From Dinoroseobacter sp013215265 (GTDB lineage: Bacteria > Pseudomonadota > Alphaproteobacteria > Rhodobacterales > Rhodobacteraceae): a stretch of DNA of 64,000 nucleotides. The DNA is taken from positions 496,001-560,000 of the forward strand of contig OY829366.1 in NCBI GenBank assembly GCA_963691755.1, read 5' to 3'. Position 1 is the first letter of the stretch, and every line of letters begins with the position of its first letter. Below, one piece after another: positions 27,510-36,051 of this stretch. A model generated the notes under the pieces. It was not told where the DNA came from. It was given only the letters and a program-made list of their open reading frames with translations, and ran no database searches. A program made the position numbers and the translations under genes.

Positions 27510-28115
27510 ATGCCCACCTCCCCACGAATAATTCTGGCATCACAATCCTCGATTCGACAGAAAATGCTAGGCGATGCAGGCGTCATATTCGAGGCGCTGC
27601 CAGCGCGGGTGGATGAGGAAACCGTGTTGATGTCCTTACAAGCTGAAGGGACCTCGCCGCGAGACATCGCAGATGCGCTTGCAGATCTGAAAGCTGAGAA
27701 AATAGCGCGCAAACACCCAGACGCTGTTGTACTTGGAAGTGACCAGATCCTATCTTTTCAGGGAAATCTATTGACCAAACCTAAAACACCAGAAGCTGCT
27801 CAAGAACAAATCAAAGCTTTTTCTGGTGGCACACACAGTTTGATCTCAGCCGCAGTGATCTATTTCGCTGGAGAACCCGTCTGGCGGAATATAGCGATTG
27901 CCAAAATGACCGTTCGGACTCTAACTGACGCTTATGTAAAAGCGTACGTTGATCGCAACTGGTCTGAAATCAAGCATTGTGTGGGCTCTTATCAGGTAGA
28001 ATTGGAAGGTGCGCGCCTCTTTTCTCGCATAGATGGAAGCTATCATGCCGTGCTGGGTCTGCCGCTTCTGCCAGTCTTGGGATATCTGACGCAGCGAGGA
28101 TGGATTGAAGGATAA
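27510..28115 (+). CDS. maf: Maf-family nucleotide pyrophosphatase
   Basis: Predicted nucleoside triphosphate pyrophosphatase acting on modified or non-canonical pyrimidine nucleotides. The 201-aa protein has the family start ILASQSSIRQKML, the acidic motif LGSDQILSFQG and the KPKTPEAAQEQIKAFSG segment. The ATG lies at the right edge of the proposed origin, so its upstream signals must be inside it. It leads a compact plus-strand group maf-aroE-coaE-dnaQ. Confidence 0.9.
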   Translation: MPTSPRIILASQSSIRQKMLGDAGVIFEALPARVDEETVLMSLQAEGTSPRDIADALADLKAEKIARKHPDAVVLGSDQILSFQGNLLTKPKTPEAAQEQIKAFSGGTHSLISAAVIYFAGEPVWRNIAIAKMTVRTLTDAYVKAYVDRNWSEIKHCVGSYQVELEGARLFSRIDGSYHAVLGLPLLPVLGYLTQRGWIEG

Positions 28116-28119
28116 TCAG

Positions 28120-28944
28120 ATGCTCCCGCTAGCTGCCGTGATCGGCGACCCAATTAGCCACTCAAAGTCTCCTCGTTTGCATGGCTATTGGCTCGAGCAG
28201 TTTGGGATAAATGGTCACTACGTTCCTCTCCATGTTCCGGCAGAAGAGTTGGAAAACACGCTCAAGCTTCTTCCAAATCTCGGGTTTCGAGGGATCAATG
28301 TTACTATTCCCCACAAGGAACGTGTTTTAGAGATGGCGCGCGAGATCTCGCCAACAGTGCAAAGAATTGGTGCTGCCAATACACTAACGTTTTTGGACGA
28401 TGGCGGGTTTGAGGCAGATAACACGGATGCGTACGGTTTTCTTGAGAACCTCAAACATGGAGCGCCGGATTGGGACGTAAGCGCTGGTCCGGCAGCAGTC
28501 CTCGGGGCAGGGGGCGCAAGCCGAGCAATTCTAGATGCTTTGTTGCAAGCGGGATGCCCTGAAATCCGTTTGAGCAATCGGACAGCTCAGCGCGCAGAAG
28601 CGATCAAGGACATTGTCGGCAAGCGGGTCAAGATTGTGGCTTGGGGTAATGAAGAAGCACTATACAAAGATGTGGCGCTGGCGGTGAACACAACATCACT
28701 TGGAATGAAGGGACAAGATAATTTTCCATTTAGCCTTAAGGGCTTGGATGAAAGAGCACTCGCCACAGATCTAATCTATACACCATTGCAAACACCCTTT
28801 CTGGAACGCGCAAGTCAGTTGGGATGCAGAACCGTCGATGGGTTGGGCATGCTGTTGCATCAAGCTGTCCCAGGGTTTTATCGTTGGTTCGGGATGCGAC
28901 CGGAAGTAACACCAGAACTTCGGGCGTTGGTGCTTGGGTCATGA
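28120..28944 (+). CDS. aroE: Shikimate dehydrogenase
   Basis: NADPH-dependent reduction of 3-dehydroshikimate in aromatic amino-acid synthesis. The 274-aa protein has the substrate-binding start VIGDPISHSKSP, catalytic K66 (NVTIPHKE) and D103 (NTDAYG), and the nucleotide loop LGAGGASRAI. I use ATG 28120, which has GAAGGA seven bases upstream and follows the maf stop, rather than TTG 28105, which would overlap maf. Its stop overlaps the coaE ATG. Confidence 0.95.
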   Translation: MLPLAAVIGDPISHSKSPRLHGYWLEQFGINGHYVPLHVPAEELENTLKLLPNLGFRGINVTIPHKERVLEMAREISPTVQRIGAANTLTFLDDGGFEADNTDAYGFLENLKHGAPDWDVSAGPAAVLGAGGASRAILDALLQAGCPEIRLSNRTAQRAEAIKDIVGKRVKIVAWGNEEALYKDVALAVNTTSLGMKGQDNFPFSLKGLDERALATDLIYTPLQTPFLERASQLGCRTVDGLGMLLHQAVPGFYRWFGMRPEVTPELRALVLGS

Positions 28945-29537
28945 TCGTTCTTGGGCTTACAGGGTCCATTGGCATGGGTAAGTCCACAACAGCACAAATG
29001 TTTGCTTCACGTGGCATCCCAATTTGGGATGCCGACAGCACGGTACACAGAATCTATGGCAAGAACGGATCTGCTGTGCACGCGATCGAAATGGTGGTCC
29101 CAGGGTCGACAAACGAAACAGGTGTGAACCGGGCCGCACTGAAAGACGCAATTTCAGCTGATCCAGCTGTTCTGAGACAAATAGAAGAGATTATTCATCC
29201 GCTTGTCGCTCAAGACCGACAAACGTTTCTTGATGCCAAGCGGAAAATGGACATTCCACTGGTTGTTCTTGATGTGCCGCTTCTGTTTGAAACTGGCCAA
29301 GAAAAGCTTTGCGATTATGTGGCTGTCGTCTCTGTGGACGCAAAAAACCAGCGCAAACGCGTACTTGATCGCGGGACAATGACCGTTGCTCAGTTCGAGA
29401 CTATTCTTGCAAAACAAGTTCCAGATGCAGAAAAACGCGCCAGTGCAGATTTCATCATTGATACGTCCACGACAACCTCAGCGCGAGAGACAGTGACGGC
29501 GATTTTAGACAAACTGATCGGACCAAACCATGCGTGA
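28941..29537 (+). CDS. coaE: Dephospho-CoA kinase
   Basis: Last step of coenzyme A synthesis, phosphorylating dephospho-CoA at the ribose 3'-OH. The 198-aa protein starts MIVLGLTGSIGMGKST (P-loop at about residues 8-16) and contains DADSTVHRIY and LDVPLLFETG. The ATG at 28941 overlaps the aroE TGA; the longer frame to 28824 is rejected. It overlaps dnaQ by eight bases. Confidence 0.95.
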   Translation: MIVLGLTGSIGMGKSTTAQMFASRGIPIWDADSTVHRIYGKNGSAVHAIEMVVPGSTNETGVNRAALKDAISADPAVLRQIEEIIHPLVAQDRQTFLDAKRKMDIPLVVLDVPLLFETGQEKLCDYVAVVSVDAKNQRKRVLDRGTMTVAQFETILAKQVPDAEKRASADFIIDTSTTTSARETVTAILDKLIGPNHA

Positions 29538-30228
29538 GATCGTGCTTGATACTGAAACCACGGGTTTTGATCCCCAAGGCGGTGACAGGATTGTCGAGAT
29601 TGGGGCGGTAGAACTTTATAATCACATGCCAACAGGCGAAGTTTATCACGTTTATATCAACCCCGAACGCTCGATGCCGCAAGAAGCCTTCGAAGTGCAT
29701 GGACTCGGGGACGACTTTCTACGCGACAAGCCAGTGTTCTCAGAAATCGCGCAAAGCTTTGTTGATTTTGTCCGAGGCGACAAAATGGTGATTCACAATG
29801 CTGCCTTTGACATGAAGTTCCTGAATTATGAACTTGGTCAGCTTGGAATTGCAGAAATGCCATACGCCCAAGCCATCGATACGCTGGAAATCGCGCGCAA
29901 AAAATTTCCTGGTTCGCCTGCATCCTTGGATGCACTTTGCCGCAGATTTGGCGTCGACAATTCCGCGCGTGAAAAGCACGGGGCGCTGCTTGACTCAGAG
30001 ATCCTGGCGGAGGTTTATCTCCAGCTGATCGGGGGACAGCAACCAGGGTTTGAGCTGGCCGCTGAGTCCCGAGGAGCCGGATCTCAAATTCGATCTACTG
30101 AGGAGTGGCGGGCGAGACCCCGCACCACACCCTTGCCTTCGCGTTTGACCGAAGAAGAGAAATCTGCCCACACGGCCTTTGTTGAAAAGCTTGGCGAGGA
30201 CAGCGTCTGGTCGCGAATGAAAGCTTAA
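29530..30228 (+). CDS. dnaQ: DNA polymerase III epsilon subunit (proofreading exonuclease)
   Basis: 3'-5' exonuclease of the replicative polymerase. The 232-aa protein has ExoI VLDTETTGFDP (metal-binding D7, E9), ExoII HNAAFDMKFLN and ExoIII region with EKHGALLDSEILAEVY; the H-x4-D pair marks the DEDDh type. A C-terminal tail binds the polymerase subunit in relatives. Convergent with secB, three bases apart. Confidence 0.95.
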   Translation: MREIVLDTETTGFDPQGGDRIVEIGAVELYNHMPTGEVYHVYINPERSMPQEAFEVHGLGDDFLRDKPVFSEIAQSFVDFVRGDKMVIHNAAFDMKFLNYELGQLGIAEMPYAQAIDTLEIARKKFPGSPASLDALCRRFGVDNSAREKHGALLDSEILAEVYLQLIGGQQPGFELAAESRGAGSQIRSTEEWRARPRTTPLPSRLTEEEKSAHTAFVEKLGEDSVWSRMKA

Positions 30229-30231
30229 CGC

Positions 30232-30741
30232 TTAGGCTTGAGCAGTAGGCTGCGACGCAGCGCGACGCGCAAGCTCCTGGCGATAAAGAGCAATAAAATC
30301 AATAGTTTCCAGATTAAGTGGTGGGAAGCCACCGTCACGGCTGACGTCAGATACGATGCGACGAACAAATGGGAAGATCATGCGCGGGCACTCGATCAGC
30401 AGGAAGGGGTGCATCTGCTCGTCTGGCACGTTTTCGATCAAGAAAATTCCGGCATAATCCAGCTCGATTACGAAAATCATTTCGCTCGATGTTTTGGTCT
30501 TCGCCTCGATCTTCAGTTTAATTGCAACTTCGTACTGGTTTTCAGCGTTTTGACGCTTTTTCGCGTCAAGATTGACCTGCACCTGGATATCGGGCTGCTC
30601 GTTCGCCTGCGCCGCTTTTTGAGCCGCGATGTTTTCAAAAGACAGGTCTTTGATGTACTGGCCCAGAACCTGAAGGCGGGGCTGCACCGGGGTTTCAGCG
30701 CCAGCGCCTGCCGCGGCGCCATTCGTAGAGGTATCGGTCAT
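30232..30741 (-). CDS. secB: Protein-export chaperone SecB
   Basis: Tetrameric cytosolic chaperone that keeps Sec substrates unfolded and delivers them to SecA. The 169-aa protein has the family core KDLSFENIAA, QVQVNLDAKK, EMIFVIELDYAGIF and CPRMIFPFVRRIVSDVSRDGGFPPL. An alanine-rich N-terminus precedes the core. Stands alone on the minus strand, followed at the left by dnaQ. Confidence 0.96.
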   Translation of the reverse strand: MTDTSTNGAAAGAGAETPVQPRLQVLGQYIKDLSFENIAAQKAAQANEQPDIQVQVNLDAKKRQNAENQYEVAIKLKIEAKTKTSSEMIFVIELDYAGIFLIENVPDEQMHPFLLIECPRMIFPFVRRIVSDVSRDGGFPPLNLETIDFIALYRQELARRAASQPTAQA

Positions 30742-30803
30742 GTGTGTTGTCCTGATAGGAATGGAATGCGTCGGCGGTGTCCTAGCAGGTCAGTTTGCTG
30801 GCC

Positions 30804-31298
30804 TCAATGCTTGGTCCAGCCTGAAGGACCAGCATTTGGAGACCGCGGTTCTGGCGCGTCGTCTTCAACCTCAAAAACCTCGCCATCTATCGTTTCGGGA
30901 TGAGGGCGCCTTTGATGTGGCTGATAGCTGGTGGCTTGAAATCCTGACGATACATTTAAACGCTGTCGAATGGTTGCGAACATTGCTTGCCGGAACGCAG
31001 GAATGAGAAGTGCAAATCCCACAGCGTCTGTGAAAAAGCCGGGTGTAAGCAGCAATGCACCTGCAAAAAGGATCATCGCGCCATGCGCAAGGGGTTCAGA
31101 TGGATCGCGCACGTCGTTAAACGCGCGCTGAAGTTCTTGTAGCACTTGCCCACCCTGGCTTCTCACCAGCCAAGTTCCAACAACGGCCGTAATGATCACG
31201 ATCGCGAGTGTGGGAAATAATCCGATTGCCCCGCCGACCGAGATAAACAGGGCGATTTCAATCAACGGAACGGCTAGAAACAGTAAGAACAGCCACAT
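30804..31298 (-). CDS. FxsA-family membrane protein
   Basis: A 164-aa membrane protein whose first half matches FxsA: MWLFLLFLAVPLIEIALF, then two more hydrophobic segments (TLAIVIITAVVGTWLVR; ILFAGALLLTPGFFTDAVG). The C-terminal third is polar and disordered-looking. FxsA proteins are known mainly from suppression of phage F exclusion; the physiological role is unknown. Diverges from the Tim44-like gene. Confidence 0.85.
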   Translation of the reverse strand: MWLFLLFLAVPLIEIALFISVGGAIGLFPTLAIVIITAVVGTWLVRSQGGQVLQELQRAFNDVRDPSEPLAHGAMILFAGALLLTPGFFTDAVGFALLIPAFRQAMFATIRQRLNVSSGFQATSYQPHQRRPHPETIDGEVFEVEDDAPEPRSPNAGPSGWTKH

Positions 31299-31433
31299 TG
31301 TTTCAATTTATCCTTTTCTGAGTACAGAAGCGTGCCGCAGCGCAACGGGATCGGTGGACTTGATCCGGCGCGCACCTTACATATGTGCGGTGAACACGAA
31401 AACCCAAGACCCCCAACCGCGGAAGAGACCTAA

Positions 31434-32090
31434 ATGAACTCAATGATACAACTGTTGGTCTTGGCCGGCATCGCGATTTTCCTGATCCTGCGCTTGCGCA
31501 GCGTGCTTGGAACGCGCGAGGGGTTCGAAAAGCCCCCCATGTCAGTAGCGGATACCCGAGACGATCTGCGTCGCGAGTTTGAAGTGATAGAAGGTGGTCC
31601 AGACCGCGATATTACGGATCACGTTGAAGACGGTACGCCTGAGGCCAAGTCATTGGCGGCGATGAAGATGGCTGAAGATGGGTTTAGTGTCAGCGAATTC
31701 CTGCGCGGGGCACGCGGTGCTTACGAAATGATCCTGATGGGTTTTGAATCAGGAGAACTTGGTGATCTGGAAGGGCTTTTGTCTGACGAAGTTTACGAAA
31801 CCTTTGAACAGGTCGTGGCGCAGCGCAAATCCCAAGGTCTTAAGATCGAGGCAGAATTCGTCGGCGTTCGCGAAACCAGCCTCGCCGGGGTGGAGTTTGA
31901 TCGCAGCTCGCATGAAGCTGAAATTTCAGTACGGTTTGTTGGTGAATTGACGTCGGTTGTTCGCAACGCGGATGGTGAAATCATCGAAGGCAACCCGAAC
32001 GAGATTAAACGTCAGAAAGACACATGGACGTTCTCGCGCACAATGGGATCTGACACGCCGAACTGGATACTCGTCGCGACAGGCGATTGA
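31434..32090 (+). CDS. Tim44/TimA-like membrane-anchored protein
   Basis: A 218-aa protein with one N-terminal membrane segment (about residues 3-21) and a C-terminal Tim44-like domain (about 75-215; GAYEMILMGFESGELGDLEGLLSDEVYE). Bacterial relatives (TimA) sit at the inner membrane, and a link to envelope or export processes is suggested by homology to the mitochondrial import factor. It precedes mltA on the same strand by about 43 bp, so co-transcription is likely. Confidence 0.8.
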   Translation: MNSMIQLLVLAGIAIFLILRLRSVLGTREGFEKPPMSVADTRDDLRREFEVIEGGPDRDITDHVEDGTPEAKSLAAMKMAEDGFSVSEFLRGARGAYEMILMGFESGELGDLEGLLSDEVYETFEQVVAQRKSQGLKIEAEFVGVRETSLAGVEFDRSSHEAEISVRFVGELTSVVRNADGEIIEGNPNEIKRQKDTWTFSRTMGSDTPNWILVATGD

Positions 32091-32133
32091 TAGACTACTG
32101 GGCCCGCCATCAGTTTTGATGTTAGGGGGCGTT

Positions 32134-33111
32134 ATGACAGCGGCTAACGACCCAGTTTTACTTAGTTTTGAAGACCTGAAGGGCTGGCGTGATCACGATG
32201 TTGCGCCTGCCATAAAGGCTTTTTGTTCTACCTGCGATCAGCTGGATTCGAAAGATTGGCAAAGAGTTTGCGCTGCGCTGAACACGCACAAGACCCCGAA
32301 AGCACTTATAGAGGCTCATATGCTGCCCGTTCAGGTCGCAACGGGTCAACCAATGGTCTTCACAGGGTACTTTGAACCAGAAATCCGGTCGCAACTTGAG
32401 CCTGACGACCAGTTTAAGCATCCGATTTATGCGCCACCACCTGAAATGGCTGGAAACACGCCTTGGCTTACCCGGGAACAGATAGAAACAACCGGTGTAT
32501 TAAAGGACCGTGATTTAGAAATTGCATGGCTGAGCGACCCGACAGAGGTGTTTTTCCTTCAAATTCAAGGCTCGGGTCGATTGAAGTTTCCAAATGGTGA
32601 TGTGCTGCGCGTTGGATTTGCGGCAAAGAACGGACACCCTTACCGGTCAGTCGGCAAGGAAATGATCCGCCGTGGTTTGGTACCTGAAGCGGAGATGTCA
32701 GCTGAGACCATTGCAAATTGGATCCGACAAAACCCAAGGGCAGGGCGACAGCTGATGCAGCACAACCCGTCATATGTATTTTTTCGGGAAAATGCCGAAC
32801 TGGAAGCAAATGAAGGGCCTGTTGGCTTTATGGGTCGCGCCTTAACCCCTGAACGGTCCATTGCGGTTGATCCTGAACATATCCCACTCGGGGCCTTCGT
32901 CTGGATCGAAAAAGAAGGCGAAAACCCGCTGAACCAGCTGCTGGTTGCACAAGATGTGGGGTCAGCGATCAAAGGTCCTAACCGCGCTGACATTTTCTAT
33001 GGTACGGGCGGGGCAGCGGGGGATATTGCAGGGCGCACGCGCGACAGCGGGCGCATGGTTGTTTTACTCCCGCGGACTTTGGCGCTGAAAGTTACAGGTA
33101 GGATCGAATGA
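32134..33111 (+). CDS. mltA: Membrane-bound lytic murein transglycosylase A (MltA)
   Basis: Cleaves the glycan backbone of peptidoglycan to form 1,6-anhydro ends. The protein has the MltA barrel (TGYFEPEIRSQLEP; FFLQIQGSGRLKFPNG; YRSVGKEMI) and the 3D domain with the catalytic aspartate region (RADIFYGTG). ATG 32134 with an AGGGGG motif is preferred, giving 325 aa; ATG 32119 is possible. Neither start gives a convincing signal peptide, although the enzyme must act in the periplasm, so the true N-terminus may lie upstream or use an unusual start. The stop overlaps the Smr gene (ATGA). Confidence 0.88.
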   Translation: MTAANDPVLLSFEDLKGWRDHDVAPAIKAFCSTCDQLDSKDWQRVCAALNTHKTPKALIEAHMLPVQVATGQPMVFTGYFEPEIRSQLEPDDQFKHPIYAPPPEMAGNTPWLTREQIETTGVLKDRDLEIAWLSDPTEVFFLQIQGSGRLKFPNGDVLRVGFAAKNGHPYRSVGKEMIRRGLVPEAEMSAETIANWIRQNPRAGRQLMQHNPSYVFFRENAELEANEGPVGFMGRALTPERSIAVDPEHIPLGAFVWIEKEGENPLNQLLVAQDVGSAIKGPNRADIFYGTGGAAGDIAGRTRDSGRMVVLLPRTLALKVTGRIE

Positions 33112-33710
33112 GCCGAAAACGTAGGTCTCTGTCGTCGGAAGACACCGACCTTTGGGAGCGGGTGAAACGCGCGACCACGCCTATGCATCCGACGCCGGCA
33201 AACAGTTTTCAATCAGATCCAACGCCAGCCAAACCGGTTTCACCGAAGGAGGAACCCTCAAAGTTCTTTGTCCCAAACTTTTCGATTGGAACGCGCGCAA
33301 AACCCAAGACCGCTTCGCATGATCTGGCGCCTGCCATTGCCGATCATTTACAGCAAACACCGGTCAAAATGGATCGCAAGGCGTTTACCCGCATGAAGCG
33401 GGGCAAGCTGTCACCAGAAGCACGACTTGATTTGCACGGGCTGACGCTGGCGGCCGCACAGCCACAGCTGATCCGATTTGTTCTGCACGAGCATGCAGTT
33501 GGATCACGTCTGGTTTTGGTGATCACAGGAAAGGGTAAGGCAAAGCAGGATTTGGGGCCAATTCCCACCCGCATGGGGGTATTACGTCATCAGGTTCCGC
33601 AGTGGCTTTCGATGCCGCCGCTATCCTCGGTTGTGCTGCAAGTTACGCCGGCCCATAGAAGCCATGGCGGTGAAGGTGCCTATTATGTCTACTTAAGACG
33701 AGCCCGGTAG
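33108..33710 (+). CDS. Smr-domain protein
   Basis: A 200-aa protein with a disordered polar N-terminal half and a C-terminal Smr domain from about residue 105, showing LDLHGLTLAAAQPQL and VLVITGKGK. Smr domains are DNA/RNA-nicking or nuclease-like modules related to the MutS2 C-terminus. Its start overlaps the mltA stop. Whether it acts with the MutS in this window is not shown. Convergent with the MFS gene. Confidence 0.87.
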   Translation: MSRKRRSLSSEDTDLWERVKRATTPMHPTPANSFQSDPTPAKPVSPKEEPSKFFVPNFSIGTRAKPKTASHDLAPAIADHLQQTPVKMDRKAFTRMKRGKLSPEARLDLHGLTLAAAQPQLIRFVLHEHAVGSRLVLVITGKGKAKQDLGPIPTRMGVLRHQVPQWLSMPPLSSVVLQVTPAHRSHGGEGAYYVYLRRAR

Positions 33711-34916
33711 CTGTTTGCGGGCGATGCGAACCGTATACGTGATGAAACCTGCCAGCACAGCAAACAGGGCGCTGTAAAACATCAGCTGCGCTTCATAAGA
33801 CACGCCCAAATCAATCAAGATGCCGCTGATTGCTGGCCCCAAAGCCGACCCCAGCACCATGAAGGCAAGTGCGATTGACTTGATGGAACCGATGTGGCGC
33901 GTACCAAAAAACACAGCCCAGCAAGCCGCAGACAATGTGGCCTGTCCGCCGCCAGCAATCCCCACCAGGATCACGCCGGCCGCGGTCCAGGTAACGTTGG
34001 GCGCAAGACCGTGCAGGACAAAAGCCAGACAAAGCGGAAGTAAATAAAGCGGAAGCAATCGGTCTACTCCGAAACGGTCTATGGCGACCCCATAGCCGAC
34101 AGTAGAGAGCGATAGCGCGAGAGTTCCCAGCGGGAAGACAGAAACAAGGGCGAGGTGGCTCCATCCTTTAATTTCGGCAAAGTGTACCTGATGAAACCAG
34201 AACAACGTTCCAATCGCACTTATCATTAGCGTTGCAGCGGCCATGGCCCAGAACAGCGGGTGTCGCATTGTCTCGCCCCGGGTCCAGTGGCGACCGTCCA
34301 TGCCGGGGGATGAATTGTCTTCGGACATAGATTTTGGCGCACGTTCGGTTCTTAGCAAAAAAGCCAGAACCGGAAGCATTGTGAGGCAAAAGAGGCCGGC
34401 GCCCACCCAGATAAGGCGCCAGTCCACAAAACCTTTGAGCCAGACCATAGGTATCGGCATTGCCGCTTCACCCAAAGAGAACCCAAGAGCGCCAACGGCA
34501 AGCGCCTTGCCGCGATTTGCCACGAACCATCGCGCCATTGCGACCACGGACAAATGGTTCAACATGCCCTGACCAAAGAAACGCAGTGCGAGGATCACCA
34601 GAACAAGCACGGCACCAGATGGGTTCAAAGCCATCGCGAAGCATGCAAGCGACAATCCGGTAACCACCAGCAAACCAAGGGAGCGGATGCGCAACCGATC
34701 GGCAAGCGGCCCCACAAACACCATCAAAGCTGCAGAAACAGCTGTTCCAATTGCGTAGATCCCGCCCCAATCGCCCAGTGAAAGTGAAAACGCGCCGCGG
34801 ATTTCACCCGCAAAGAGCGAAACAAAAAACGTCTGGCCGAAGGAAGACAGAAACGAAAGCAGCGCGCCAGCGGCCAGCCATTTGGCGTTTTCACGAAGAA
34901 AGCGAACAGTATTCAT
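33693..34916 (-). CDS. MFS transporter, 12 membrane segments
   Basis: A 407-aa major-facilitator protein. Two six-helix halves are separated by a charged loop (near residues 195-225), and a loop 2-3 motif GPLADRLRIRSLG matches the MFS signature. Substrate unknown; the type resembles uncharacterised monocarboxylate or drug exporters. ATG at 34916 overlaps the stop of the upstream hydrolase lipoprotein, so the two are probably an operon. Confidence 0.85.
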   Translation of the reverse strand: MNTVRFLRENAKWLAAGALLSFLSSFGQTFFVSLFAGEIRGAFSLSLGDWGGIYAIGTAVSAALMVFVGPLADRLRIRSLGLLVVTGLSLACFAMALNPSGAVLVLVILALRFFGQGMLNHLSVVAMARWFVANRGKALAVGALGFSLGEAAMPIPMVWLKGFVDWRLIWVGAGLFCLTMLPVLAFLLRTERAPKSMSEDNSSPGMDGRHWTRGETMRHPLFWAMAAATLMISAIGTLFWFHQVHFAEIKGWSHLALVSVFPLGTLALSLSTVGYGVAIDRFGVDRLLPLYLLPLCLAFVLHGLAPNVTWTAAGVILVGIAGGGQATLSAACWAVFFGTRHIGSIKSIALAFMVLGSALGPAISGILIDLGVSYEAQLMFYSALFAVLAGFITYTVRIARKQLPGSS

Positions 34917-36019
34917 GGCGAACCCGGCGTCAGGATGACCTGCGTCGCGTTTCGTATAGAAAGTACGGTTCCGGGCAGTAGCCCTAAGCCGGCATTTGGA
35001 TCTGCATCGAACGAGGATGAGACCTGCCCGACCTGGCGAAGTATCTGAATAACGGCTGGGGAGGTCGCGGCCGTGAAATGATTGAAGGCGTCGCCTGCGC
35101 CAACTTCAACGTTGCTCAGATCAATCAGCGTAACATCGAGGTCTGCCACATCTGCCACGGTTGTGAGATTTCCAAGTCTTGCGGTTTGACCCGTGATACG
35201 CGCCGAGACAGCAAGCGCCCGGTCCCGCTGTGAGGTAAAAATCAGGAAGGGCTTAGGAAGAGGATCGATGCGGGCCGCTTGCGCACGAAACACATCGAGA
35301 TCCAGATCCGGGGAAAGCAAAATCACGCCACTGATTTTCGAAATGGTGCGTTGATCGTTTGTCAGATGTATCTGGCGCAAGGCTTCCATGGTCACCAGAG
35401 ATCCCATGGAGTGCGCAACAACTATGATGTCGCGCGCATGCGTTGCTGCGATTGTTTTCAAAAGCTGTTCCAACCCATCGCGGGCAAAGAGCGCTGAATC
35501 GCGATCATAAGCGTAACCCAATGGATGGCCGGCGCTGGGCCAGGCGTAGTGAACCGGAATACCTGGTATGTTCAGATCACGCCGCATCTGGGCTGTGCGG
35601 AAGAGCCCGTCAGCAAACGTGTTGTTGTGGCCATGGACATACACCACCAGCGTGTCACGGGCGTTTGGCGTATTCCGCAATGCGCTTGATACGGCGCTTC
35701 GAAATCCGCCTTTCGAGAGACCAGTCTGCGCGTCTGCCAGCAGAAAGTGTTGTTCCGGATCAGGGTCTTCGCCGCGTCCGGGGTAGGGGATCACACCCTC
35801 TTCGCGACTTGACGGGACGTTTATAAGATACCGGTTCAAGGTAAGTTCTGGCTTCCGTTCCAGCGGCTCAGCGGTATCTGAAAGCGCCCGCGTTGTCCCA
35901 ACAAAGACGGTTTCCAGTTGGGACGTTGGTGCGTCCGACACCGGGTCAAGCAAACTGGCGCGCGGGGCACAGGCCCCGACGACAAAAAGCGTCAGAATCA
36001 AAGTTACTAATTGGGGCAT
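34913..36019 (-). CDS. Alpha/beta-hydrolase lipoprotein (DUF900 type)
   Basis: A 368-aa exported protein. The N-terminus (LTLFVVGAC) is a lipobox with the lipid-modified cysteine at about residue 17, so it is predicted to be anchored in the periplasm. The hydrolase core shows VVYVHGHNN, YAWPSAG, and the nucleophile elbow AHSMGS, with a plausible acid and histidine later. This resembles the DUF900/COG4782 esterase-like family, of unknown substrate. It precedes the MFS gene in an overlapping pair. Confidence 0.82.
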   Translation of the reverse strand: MPQLVTLILTLFVVGACAPRASLLDPVSDAPTSQLETVFVGTTRALSDTAEPLERKPELTLNRYLINVPSSREEGVIPYPGRGEDPDPEQHFLLADAQTGLSKGGFRSAVSSALRNTPNARDTLVVYVHGHNNTFADGLFRTAQMRRDLNIPGIPVHYAWPSAGHPLGYAYDRDSALFARDGLEQLLKTIAATHARDIIVVAHSMGSLVTMEALRQIHLTNDQRTISKISGVILLSPDLDLDVFRAQAARIDPLPKPFLIFTSQRDRALAVSARITGQTARLGNLTTVADVADLDVTLIDLSNVEVGAGDAFNHFTAATSPAVIQILRQVGQVSSSFDADPNAGLGLLPGTVLSIRNATQVILTPGSP

Positions 36020-36051
36020 TTTGTGCCTATCGGCCGGGTATTGATCCCGCC

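Noticed and set aside
31957..32133. Long upstream extension of mltA
   Set aside because: It overlaps the end of the Tim44-like gene, has no family-like residues and gives no signal peptide.
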